Shown here piece by piece: positions 18,279 through 26,095 of a stretch of 64,000 bases of DNA. A program made the translations under genes and the position numbers. The notes beneath the pieces are model-generated. The model made no database searches. It saw only the letters and a program-made list of their open reading frames with translations, and was not told where the DNA came from. The stretch is from Caulobacter endophyticus. GTDB taxonomy: Bacteria > Pseudomonadota > Alphaproteobacteria > Caulobacterales > Caulobacteraceae. Location: the NCBI RefSeq assembly GCF_003116815.1, contig NZ_QDKQ01000023.1, positions 40,120-104,119 of the forward strand, given 5' to 3'. Position 1 is the first letter of the stretch, and every line of letters begins with the position of its first letter.

Positions 18279-18294
18279 TTTACATCGCTGTAAA
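18279..18294. promoter_or_regulatory. Putative TetR-family operator (site 2)
   Basis: TTTACA-TCGC-TGTAAA is a perfect inverted repeat with 6-bp arms, 37 bp upstream of the FAD dehydrogenase ATG. It nearly matches TTTACATCGATGTCAA at the tetR/coq4 promoter. A repressor here would cover the core promoter of the FAD dehydrogenase gene. Confidence 0.6.
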
Positions 18295-18330
18295 AATAGA
18301 CATTGTCTGCGCCGCACGGGAGGGCAAGGA

Positions 18331-20007
18331 ATGGACGCTGACGTCATCGTCGTCGGAGGCGGGCTGGCCGGATTGGTCGCCGCCAACGAACTGGTCCAGG
18401 CGGGCAAGCGAGTGGCCCTGGTCGACCAGGAGAACGCCGCCAACCTGGGCGGTCAGGCCTTCTGGTCGTTCGGCGGCCTGTTCCTGGTCAATTCTCCCGA
18501 GCAGCGGCGCCTGGGCATTCGCGACAGCCTGGATCTGGCCTGGCGCGACTGGCTGGGCAGCGCCGACTGGGACCGGCTGGACGGCGCATTGCCCGAGGAC
18601 GAATGGGCGATCCGCTGGGGACGGGCCTATGTGGAGTTCGCCGCCGGCGGCAAGCGCGACTGGCTGCGCCGGCACGGGATCTCGCTGACCCCGATGGTCG
18701 GCTGGGCCGAGCGCGGCGCCGGCCAGGCCCTGGGCCACGGCAACTCGGTTCCCCGCTTCCACGTCGCCTGGGGCACCGGCACCGGCGTGTCCGAGCCCTT
18801 CGCCGATCGCGCCCGGGAGGCCGCCGGCCGGGGCCGACTTTCATTCCATCACCGCCATCGCGTCGACGCCCTGGTCGTCGAGGGCGGCCGTGTCACCGGC
18901 GTCTCGGGCAGCGTGCTGGCGCCCGACGACGCGCCGCGCGGGGCGCCGTCCAACCGGAAGATCGTCGGCGACTTCACCCTGAAGGCCGGCGCCGTCGTGC
19001 TCGCCACCGGCGGCATCGGCGGCAACCATGACCTGGTCCGCCGCCACTGGCCCGAGCGACTGGGAAGGCCGCCCGCGAGCATGATCACCGGCGTGCCCGC
19101 CTATGTCGACGGACGGATGCTCGACATCGCGGCCGGCGCCGGCGCGCGGCTCGTGAACCGCGACCGTATGTGGCACTATGTCGAGGGCGTCCAGAACTGG
19201 GATCCGATCTGGCCCAGGCACGCGATCCGCATCCTGCCGGGGCCCTCGTCCATGTGGTTCGACGCCTTGGGGCGACGCCTGCCCTTCCCCGCCCTGCCCG
19301 GCTACGACACCGTCGCCACCCTCCGCTATCTGCGCACCACGCCGGACCTGGCCGAGCACGATCACTCCTGGTTCATCGTCAGCCAGAAGATCCTGGAAAA
19401 GGAGTTCGCTCTCTCCGGTTCCGAGCAGAACGGCGACATTACCAACCGTCGCCGCCTGTCGCTGCTGAAGTCGCGTCTGGGCAAGGGCGCGCCGCCCGAG
19501 GTCGACGCCTTCAAGCGCAACGGCGCCGACTTCGTGGTCTCGGCCAATCTCGAGGAACTGGTCGGCAAGATGAACGCCCTGACTGCCGCGCCCCTGCTCG
19601 ATCCCGCCCTGATCCGCCGGCAGATCGAGGACCGCGACGCCCAGATGGCCAATCCCTTCGCCAAGGACCTGCAGGTGATGGGCATCCACAACAGCCGCCG
19701 CTCCCTCGGCGACCGGCTGGCCCGTACGGCCAAGCCGCACCGGATCCTGGATCCGGCCGCCGGCCCGCTGATCGGGGTCAAGCTGCACGTCCTGACCCGC
19801 AAGTCGTTGGGCGGGCTGCAAACCGATCTTGCGGGCCGCGTGCTCACGCCCGACGGCCAGGTGCTGGAAGGTCTGTATGCGGCCGGCGAGGCCTCGGGCT
19901 TCGGCGGCGGGGGGCTGCACGGCTACAACGCGCTGGAGGGCACCTTCCTGGGCGGCTGCATCTTCTCGGGCCTGACCGCCGGCCGGGCCCTGGCGGGAGC
20001 GGTCTGA
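18331..20007 (+). CDS. FAD-binding dehydrogenase, fumarate reductase/3-ketosteroid dehydrogenase-like flavoprotein
   Basis: This 558-residue protein starts with a dinucleotide-binding fold (DVIVVGGGLAGLVAANEL, residues 4-21), followed by LGGQAFWSFGG. The C-terminal FAD segment GLYAAGEASGFGGGGLHGYN precedes ALEGTFLGGCIFSGL. That layout is the fumarate reductase / 3-ketosteroid-delta1-dehydrogenase flavoprotein superfamily, whose members desaturate or reduce C-C bonds. There is no Sec or Tat signal, so it is cytoplasmic. A GGGAGGG site precedes the ATG. It is followed after 3 bases by a symporter of the bile-acid family, so the two are probably co-transcribed. The actual substrate is not deducible. 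Confidence 0.85.
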   Translation: MDADVIVVGGGLAGLVAANELVQAGKRVALVDQENAANLGGQAFWSFGGLFLVNSPEQRRLGIRDSLDLAWRDWLGSADWDRLDGALPEDEWAIRWGRAYVEFAAGGKRDWLRRHGISLTPMVGWAERGAGQALGHGNSVPRFHVAWGTGTGVSEPFADRAREAAGRGRLSFHHRHRVDALVVEGGRVTGVSGSVLAPDDAPRGAPSNRKIVGDFTLKAGAVVLATGGIGGNHDLVRRHWPERLGRPPASMITGVPAYVDGRMLDIAAGAGARLVNRDRMWHYVEGVQNWDPIWPRHAIRILPGPSSMWFDALGRRLPFPALPGYDTVATLRYLRTTPDLAEHDHSWFIVSQKILEKEFALSGSEQNGDITNRRRLSLLKSRLGKGAPPEVDAFKRNGADFVVSANLEELVGKMNALTAAPLLDPALIRRQIEDRDAQMANPFAKDLQVMGIHNSRRSLGDRLARTAKPHRILDPAAGPLIGVKLHVLTRKSLGGLQTDLAGRVLTPDGQVLEGLYAAGEASGFGGGGLHGYNALEGTFLGGCIFSGLTAGRALAGAV

Positions 20008-20010
20008 GCC

Positions 20011-20904
20011 ATGGACGCCGACGCCCTCGCCTCGCCGCTGACCACGGTCGCCTTGCCCGCGGCCCTGGGCCTGATCATGTTCGGCCTGGGCCTCAGCCTG
20101 ACGCCCGCCGACTTCGCGCGGGTCGGCCGCCGGCCGCGCGCCGCCGTCGTGGCCTTGTCCTGCCAGCTGCTGGTGCTGCCGGTGATCGGCTTCGCCCTGG
20201 CCCTGCTGTTTCGCCTGCCGCCGGAGACGGCGGTCGGGCTGATGCTGCTGGCGGCCTCGCCGGGCGGCACGGCGGCCAATCTCTACAGCCACCTCTTCCG
20301 CGGCGATGTGGCGCTGAACATCAGCCTGACGGCGATCAACTCGATCCTGGCCGTCGCCACCCTGCCGATCGTCGTCAACCTGTCGGTGGCCTGGTTCCAG
20401 CCGGGCGAGCTCAGCATCGGCCTGCGCTTCTCCAAGACCGTCGAGGTGTTCCTTGTAGTGCTAGGCCCCGTGGCGCTGGGCATGCTGGTGCGCCGCCTGC
20501 GCCCGGCTTTCGCCGACGCCATGGACCGGCCGGTGCGAGTGGTCTCAGTGGCGTTCCTGACCCTGCTGATCGGCGCGGCGGTCGCCGCCAATTTAGCGAC
20601 GCTGAAGGACGAGGTGCTGGCCCTGGCCGGCGTCACCGTCGCCTTCTGCCTGCTCAGCCTGAGCGTCGGCTTCGTGGTTCCGCGCCTGCTTCGCGTGTCC
20701 CGCGATCAGGCGATCGCCAGCGCTTTCGAAGTGGGGCTGCACAACGCCGCCCTGGCCATCGTCGTCGCCCAGTCGGTGCTGCAGCGACCCGAGATGAGCC
20801 TGCCGGCCGCCGTCTACGGCGTGCTGATGTTCCCGCTGGCGGCGGTGTTCGGGCTGGTGCTGACGCGGACGGCGCCGCGCCAGGCGACGGCGGGGGCTAT
20901 TTGA
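20011..20904 (+). CDS. Bile acid:sodium symporter (SBF) family transporter
   Basis: The 297-residue membrane protein has nine or ten hydrophobic helices and family motifs GLGLSLTPADFARV, LLAASPGGTAANLYSHLF, NISLTAINSILAVATLP and EVGLHNAALAIVVAQS. Bacterial SBF members carry bile acids, pantoate, thiazoles and other organic anions with sodium. Here it directly follows the FAD dehydrogenase, and its 3' end overlaps the end of the opposing acyl-CoA ligase gene by 8 bp. The context argues for uptake of a carboxylated hydrophobic compound, which is an inference. Confidence 0.9.
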   Translation: MDADALASPLTTVALPAALGLIMFGLGLSLTPADFARVGRRPRAAVVALSCQLLVLPVIGFALALLFRLPPETAVGLMLLAASPGGTAANLYSHLFRGDVALNISLTAINSILAVATLPIVVNLSVAWFQPGELSIGLRFSKTVEVFLVVLGPVALGMLVRRLRPAFADAMDRPVRVVSVAFLTLLIGAAVAANLATLKDEVLALAGVTVAFCLLSLSVGFVVPRLLRVSRDQAIASAFEVGLHNAALAIVVAQSVLQRPEMSLPAAVYGVLMFPLAAVFGLVLTRTAPRQATAGAI

Positions 20905-22621
20905 GCTCCCGCCGCAGCACCTTGCCGACCGGCGTCTTTGGCAGCGGGTCGGCGCGGAACTCCACGATCCTGGGCACCTTGTAGGCCGTCAGCCGCTCGC
21001 GGCAGTGGGCGACCAGCGCCTCGGACGTCAGCTCGGGCGAGCGTCGCACCACGACGATCTTGATCCGCTCGCCCTGCACCGGATCGGGCACGCCGATCGC
21101 GGCGACTTCCTCGACCAGCGGGTGGGCGGCGACCACGTCCTCGATCTCGCTGGGATAGACGTTGAAGCCCGAGACCAGGATCATTTCCTTCAGGCGGTCC
21201 AGCAGCTTCACGCGGCCGTCGGCCTGCATCACCCCGATATCGCCCGTGGCTAGCCAGCCGTCGGCCGACAGCACCTTGGCCGTCTCGTCGGGATGGTTCC
21301 AGTAGCCCTTCATCACCTGCGGCCCGCGCACGCACAGCTCGCCCGGCTCGTCGACGCCGCACCACGAGCCGTCTTCGCGGCGCATGCGCACCTCGGTCGA
21401 CGGCACCGGAAGCCCCACCGTGCCGTCGAAGCCCATGGTCTCGGGGTTGTCGATGTCGACATAGCCGATGCAGACCACGGGCGAGCATTCGGTCAGGCCG
21501 TAGCCCTCGATCACCGGCGCGCCGGTGACGTCCTGCCACTCCTCGGCCACGGCCCGCTGGGTGGCCATGCCGCCGGCGATGGTCAGGCGCAGGTCCGAGA
21601 AATCGCGGCCGCGAAAGGCCTCGTTGTTCAGCAGGCTGGTGAAGAGGGTGTTCAGACCCGTAAGCCCCGTGAAGCGCTCGTTGCGCAGCACCCACTCCAC
21701 CCGCTTGGCGTCGCGCGGATTGGCGATGAGGATGTTGCGCCCGCCCACGCCGACAAACATCAGCAGGTTCGCGGTCAGTGAGAACACGTGATAGAGCGGC
21801 AGCATCGTGACATTGCCCACCGCCTGGTCGGCGGGGATCTGGGTCATGATCCAGGCCCGGCCCTGCAGCACGTTGGCGATGATGTTGCGGTGGGTCAGCA
21901 TGGCCCCCTTGGCCACGCCGGTGGTGCCTCCCGTATATTGCAGGAAGGCCAGGTCGCCGGGGCGGATCTCGACCGGCGTCGGCTTCAGCTGCCGCGCCCT
22001 GCGCATCATCGCCGGCCAGCGCAGCGCGCCGGGCAGGCGCCACTTCGGAACCAGCTTCTCGACGTGGCGCATCAAGGCGTTGACCGCTGCGCCCTTGGCC
22101 GGGCCCATCATGTCGCCCATGGCGGTGACGACGACATGGCGGATCGCCGTGCCTTCGATGGCCTGCTCCAGCGTGTGGGCGAACATCTCCATGGCCACGA
22201 TGGCCACCGCGCCGCTGTCCTCCAGCTGGTGGTGCAGCTCGCGCGGCGTATAGAGCGGGTTGACGTTGACCACCACGGCGCCGGCCATCAGCGTCCCGAA
22301 CAGGGCCACCGGATACTGCAGGCAGTTGGGCATCATCAGCGCCACGCGCTCGCCCTGCCGCACGCCGACCGACTGCAGCCAGGCGGCGAAGGCCTTCGCC
22401 TCGCTCAGCGCCCGGCCGTAGGTGACGCCAGCGCCAAGGCTGACGAAGCCGGTGCGCTCGGCGTATCGGCCGGCGTCGGCCTCGAACAGCTCGCCGACCG
22501 AGCGCCAGAGGGCCAGCTCGTCATCGATGGTGGGCGGCACGTCGGCGCGATAGGACCGGGTCCAGAAACGCTCCGCCCACAGGCGAGCGGCGTCGGCGGC
22601 GAGGGTCTGGGCGTCGGTCAT
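20897..22621 (-). CDS. Long-chain acyl-CoA ligase (AMP-forming)
   Basis: This 574-residue enzyme of the adenylate-forming superfamily joins a fatty or related acid to CoA with ATP. Motifs seen are the phosphate loop YTGGTTGVAKGA, the acyl-site signature IEGYGLTECSP, the hinge TGDIGVMQADG..KLLDRLKEMI, and the C-terminal catalytic Lys in PLPKTPVGKVLRRE. I use the ATG at 22621, which shares an ATGA overlap with the thiolase stop; the open frame further upstream is out-of-frame thiolase. It is the last gene of the coq4-to-ligase run and supplies the activated substrate for the enzymes encoded upstream. Confidence 0.93.
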   Translation of the reverse strand: MTDAQTLAADAARLWAERFWTRSYRADVPPTIDDELALWRSVGELFEADAGRYAERTGFVSLGAGVTYGRALSEAKAFAAWLQSVGVRQGERVALMMPNCLQYPVALFGTLMAGAVVVNVNPLYTPRELHHQLEDSGAVAIVAMEMFAHTLEQAIEGTAIRHVVVTAMGDMMGPAKGAAVNALMRHVEKLVPKWRLPGALRWPAMMRRARQLKPTPVEIRPGDLAFLQYTGGTTGVAKGAMLTHRNIIANVLQGRAWIMTQIPADQAVGNVTMLPLYHVFSLTANLLMFVGVGGRNILIANPRDAKRVEWVLRNERFTGLTGLNTLFTSLLNNEAFRGRDFSDLRLTIAGGMATQRAVAEEWQDVTGAPVIEGYGLTECSPVVCIGYVDIDNPETMGFDGTVGLPVPSTEVRMRREDGSWCGVDEPGELCVRGPQVMKGYWNHPDETAKVLSADGWLATGDIGVMQADGRVKLLDRLKEMILVSGFNVYPSEIEDVVAAHPLVEEVAAIGVPDPVQGERIKIVVVRRSPELTSEALVAHCRERLTAYKVPRIVEFRADPLPKTPVGKVLRRELK

Positions 22622-23904
22622 TTCTCGATCACCGCAACCACGCCCTGGCCGCCGGCCGCGCAGATCGAGATCAGGCCCCGGCCGCTTCCCTTGCGGTCCA
22701 GCATCGTCGCCAGATGCGCCAGGATGCGTCCGCCGGTGGCGGCGAACGGGTGACCGGCGGCCAGCGAGCTGCCGTGGACGTTCAGCTTCTCGCGGTCGAT
22801 GGCGCCGGGCGCGCGATCCAGGCCCAGCCGTGTGCGGGCGTAGTCCTCGTCCTCCCAGGCCTTCAGCGTGCACAGCACCTGGGCGGCGAAGGCCTCGTGG
22901 ATCTCGTAGTAGTCGAAGTCCTGCAGTCTGAGCCCCAGCTTGCCCAGCATGCGCGGCACGGCGTAGGCGGGCGCCATCAGCAGCCCCTCGTCGCCCTTGA
23001 CGAAGTCGACCGCCGCCGTCTCGCCGGCCCGCAGCCAGGCCAGGACCGGCAGGCCGTGCGCCTTGGCCCACTCTTCGCTGGCCAGCAGCACCGTCGAGGC
23101 GCCGTCGGTCAGGGGCGTGGAGTTGGCGGCCGTCAGCGTGCCGTGCTCGCGATCGAACACCGGCTTCATCGCGGCGATCTTGGCCGGGTCGATGTCAGGC
23201 CGCAGGTTGTTGTCGCGCTTGAGGCCCCGGAACGGGACCACCAGGTGGTCGAACAGGCCGTCGGCATAGGCCTTGGCCATGCGCTGGTGGCTGCGCACGG
23301 CCAGGGCGTCCTGCTCGGAGCGCGGGATATTCCAATGCTTGGCCATGACCTCGCAGCTCTGGCCCATGGAGAGCCCGGTTCGCGGCTCGGCGTTGCGTGG
23401 CGGCTCGGGCTTGAACGGGGCGGTCAGGCCAGCGCCCAGCAGGGCCTTGATCCTGCCGCCGTTGGTCTTCTCGCGGTTGGCCGCCAGCAGAGCCTTGCGG
23501 AAGCCCTCGTTCAGCGCGATCGGCGCATCCGAGGTGGTGTCGACGCCGCCGGCGATCCCGACGTCGATCTGGCCCAGGGCGATCTTGTTGGCCACCAGGA
23601 TCGCCGCCTCAAGTCCCGTTCCGCAGGCCTGCACGACGTCATAGGTCGGGGTGTCGTGGCCGATGGTGGTCGACAGCAGACTTTCGCGGGTCAGGGCGAT
23701 GTCGCGCGAGTGCTTGAGCACCGCGCCGGCCGCCACTTCGCCCAGGCGCAGGCCGTGCAGGTTGAAGCGATCGGCCAGGCCCTGCAGGGCGGCCGTCAGC
23801 ATGTCCTGGTTGGAGGCGTCGGCGTAGGCGGTGTTGGAGCGCGCGAAGGGAATGCGGCTGCCGCCGAGGATGGCGACGCGGCGCGGCGCGGGCAGGGTCA
23901 GCAT
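22618..23904 (-). CDS. Acetyl-CoA acyltransferase (thiolase), FadI/FadA2-like
   Basis: This 428-residue thiolase cleaves 3-ketoacyl-CoA to acetyl-CoA plus a shortened acyl-CoA. The nucleophile is Cys94 in DVVQACGTGLEAA; the base His is in LAAGHPFAATGGR, and the second Cys in SICAAGGQG near the C-terminus. Its length and long-loop type resemble FadI and mycobacterial FadA2. Start and stop overlap its neighbours by 7 and 4 bp, so it is co-translated with maoC and the ligase. Confidence 0.94.
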   Translation of the reverse strand: MLTLPAPRRVAILGGSRIPFARSNTAYADASNQDMLTAALQGLADRFNLHGLRLGEVAAGAVLKHSRDIALTRESLLSTTIGHDTPTYDVVQACGTGLEAAILVANKIALGQIDVGIAGGVDTTSDAPIALNEGFRKALLAANREKTNGGRIKALLGAGLTAPFKPEPPRNAEPRTGLSMGQSCEVMAKHWNIPRSEQDALAVRSHQRMAKAYADGLFDHLVVPFRGLKRDNNLRPDIDPAKIAAMKPVFDREHGTLTAANSTPLTDGASTVLLASEEWAKAHGLPVLAWLRAGETAAVDFVKGDEGLLMAPAYAVPRMLGKLGLRLQDFDYYEIHEAFAAQVLCTLKAWEDEDYARTRLGLDRAPGAIDREKLNVHGSSLAAGHPFAATGGRILAHLATMLDRKGSGRGLISICAAGGQGVVAVIEK

Positions 23905-24764
23905 GGAGGGTCCTGTGGCTTGAGGCTCAGGCGGCCGCGCAGATGGGTGCGCGCGCCCTGGGCGTCCTTGATTTCGAAGGCGCGCTCGGCCCCGTCAGGA
24001 CCCGCGAGCAGCTGGATATGGCCGGGCAGGAAGACCGGCGCGCGGAACGAGACCTCGACCTCGCCGGCCTCGACGGCCCGCCCATCGGTCAGGGCCGCTA
24101 TGGCCCGGGCCTTGACCCACATGCCGTGGGCGATGGGCCGACTGAAGCCGAACAGCTTCGCGCCGAGCGCCGAGGTGTGGATCGGGTTGGCGTCGCCCGA
24201 GACCCTGGCGTAGCGGCGGCCAAGATCGGCCGGCAACGGCCAGGCCTCGACCGGTATGTCGGCAGGTCCGGCGTCGACGCTCGGCGCGGGATTTCCGCGC
24301 CCCGCCTTGCCCAGGCGTAGATAGACGCTGGTTCCTTCCCAGACGACCGCGCCGTCGCGAGCGGCCGTGGTCTCCAGCGAGAAGGCCTGGCCCTTGTCGT
24401 GGGCCAGCAGCTCGCCGGTCCGCACCGTGATCGCCAGCTTCTCGCCCGCCTTCAGCGACGCGTGCTGGCGGACGCGGTTGGACAGGTGGACCAGCCCCAT
24501 CACCGGATAGGGAAAGTCGCTCGCCAGCATCAGCCGCATCTGCAGCGGAAAGGCCAGCATGTGGGGGAAGGTCAGCGGAACGCCGCCATCCAGCCGAAAG
24601 CCGCAGGCCTGGGCGTAGGCGCCGATCGCCTCGCTCCGCAGCCAGGCGTCCGCCTGCAGCGCCGTGTCCGGCAGCCCCTCGCCCCCGCCCCGACGCAGCA
24701 GACCGCGCAGGGCGCCGCCCGCCAGCGTCAGGGTCGACACCGGCTGCGCCAGATCGGTGGTCAT
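23898..24764 (-). CDS. MaoC-like enoyl-CoA hydratase (double hotdog)
   Basis: The protein has 288 residues. The C-terminal hotdog carries the hydratase-2 motif YARVSGDANPIHTSALGAKL with catalytic Asp and His, followed by GFSRPIAHGMW; the N-terminal half looks like a degenerate hotdog. This double form matches HtdX/HtdY-type R-specific enoyl-CoA hydratases. The ATG at 24764 follows the fabG stop after two bases; a longer upstream frame is shadow. It supplies the hydration step of the beta-oxidation set. An R-specific product fits the FabG-type reductase encoded just upstream. Confidence 0.9.
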   Translation of the reverse strand: MTTDLAQPVSTLTLAGGALRGLLRRGGGEGLPDTALQADAWLRSEAIGAYAQACGFRLDGGVPLTFPHMLAFPLQMRLMLASDFPYPVMGLVHLSNRVRQHASLKAGEKLAITVRTGELLAHDKGQAFSLETTAARDGAVVWEGTSVYLRLGKAGRGNPAPSVDAGPADIPVEAWPLPADLGRRYARVSGDANPIHTSALGAKLFGFSRPIAHGMWVKARAIAALTDGRAVEAGEVEVSFRAPVFLPGHIQLLAGPDGAERAFEIKDAQGARTHLRGRLSLKPQDPPC

Positions 24765-24766
24765 GG

Positions 24767-26095
24767 TCAGGCCCCGAGCAGGCTTTGGCCGCAGACGCGG
24801 ACCACCTGGCCGTTGACCCCCCCGCTGGCCGGATGGGCCAGCCAGGCGATGGTCTCGGCCACGTCGACCGGGCTGCCGCCCTGCCCCATGCTGTTCATCC
24901 GCCGCCCGGCCTCGCGGATGGCGAAGGGGATGGCGGCGGTCATGCGGGTCTCGATGAAGCCTGGGGCCACGGCGTTGATGGTCACGCCCTCGCCCAGGCC
25001 GTCGCGGGCCAGGCGGCGCACGGCCCCGATCCAGCCGGCCTTGGACAGGGCGTAGTTGGTCTGGCCCATGTTGCCGGCCACCCCGCTCAGCGACGAGACG
25101 GCGATGATGCGGCCGTTGCGGCGGATCGCGTCGGCCTCCAGCAGCGCCCGGGTCAGGGCCAGTGGCGCGCCGAGGTTGACGGCCATCACGCTGTCCCACT
25201 CGCGGGCGTCCATCCGCGCCAGGGTGCGGTCGCGGGTGATGCCGGCGTTGTGCACCACCACGTCGAAGCCGCCCGCCGCCCGCGCCGCCGTCACCAGGGC
25301 CGCAGCAGCCTCCTGCGAGGTGATGTCCAGACCCAGCGGCCTGACGCCCAGTTCGTCGGCCAGGCCTTCAAGGTCCTCGCGCGCGGCCGGCACGTCCAGA
25401 GCCGTGACCCGCGCGCCCTCGGCCGCGAACAATCGTACGATCGCCTCGCCGATGCCCCGCGAGGCGCCGGTGACCAGCACGTGCCGGCCGGCATGGCCGA
25501 GCCTGGCGTCCCCCGACACCCCGGGCGCGGCCACCCGCACCACCTGGCCCGACACATAGGCCGAGCGCGGCGACAGCAGGAAGTCCAGCGTGCTGGCCGC
25601 GGCCTCCTCGTCGCCGGGGGCGATATAGAGCAGTTGCACCCCGATGCCGCGCCGCGCCTCCTTGGCCAGCGAGCGGACGAAGCCCTCCAGTCCCCGCTGG
25701 ATCGCCTCGGCCTCGGCGGTCGCCGTCGTCTCGGGCGGAACACCGATCACCACGATCCGGCCGTGCTCGGCCACCGAGCGCACCGCCTGGTGGAAGAAGC
25801 CGTAAAGCGCCCGGGCCGAGGCCACGTCCACGCAGTCGGAGGCGTCGAAGATCAAGCCCCCGTAGCGCTCGTCGCTCGACCAGCGCCTGCGCAGGGGCGC
25901 CCCCGAGACGCTGGCGACGCGCTCCAGGACAGGGGTCATCCGGCCGCTCCCGGCCGATTCCAGCAGCAGGGGCTGCACCGCGACGGCCCCGGCCTCGGCG
26001 CGCCGTTGCAGCGGCGCGGGCTTGGGCAGGCCCAGGGCGCCGACCATCCAGCCGCCCAGGCCGCTATTGGCGAACTCCAGGTAACGGTCGGTCAT
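24767..26095 (-). CDS. High-molecular-weight 3-oxoacyl-[ACP/CoA] reductase, FabG4-like
   Basis: This 442-residue protein has two domains. Residues 1-200 form a degenerate Rossmann-like domain, and 205-442 a classical SDR with GASRGIG (210-216), NAGITRD, catalytic Ser335, Tyr348 and Lys352, and INAVAPGFIETRM. This matches the HMwFabG class (mycobacterial FabG4, about 450 residues), which uses NADH and acts on CoA esters. I start at the ATG at 26095 in an ATGA overlap with fadE. It works with the MaoC hydratase and thiolase as a 3-hydroxyacyl-CoA dehydrogenase. Confidence 0.92.
   Translation of the reverse strand: MTDRYLEFANSGLGGWMVGALGLPKPAPLQRRAEAGAVAVQPLLLESAGSGRMTPVLERVASVSGAPLRRRWSSDERYGGLIFDASDCVDVASARALYGFFHQAVRSVAEHGRIVVIGVPPETTATAEAEAIQRGLEGFVRSLAKEARRGIGVQLLYIAPGDEEAAASTLDFLLSPRSAYVSGQVVRVAAPGVSGDARLGHAGRHVLVTGASRGIGEAIVRLFAAEGARVTALDVPAAREDLEGLADELGVRPLGLDITSQEAAAALVTAARAAGGFDVVVHNAGITRDRTLARMDAREWDSVMAVNLGAPLALTRALLEADAIRRNGRIIAVSSLSGVAGNMGQTNYALSKAGWIGAVRRLARDGLGEGVTINAVAPGFIETRMTAAIPFAIREAGRRMNSMGQGGSPVDVAETIAWLAHPASGGVNGQVVRVCGQSLLGA

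Larger units (their letters stand above)
18060..18330. promoter_or_regulatory. Divergent promoter region, TonB receptor / FAD dehydrogenase
   Basis: This AT-richer region contains several sites with ACAT-N2-ATGT-like symmetry. On the minus strand a TTGACA (bases 18197-18192) could be the -35 of the receptor promoter and overlaps the inverted repeat ATGT-CAAT-ACAT (18191-18202). Confidence 0.5.
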
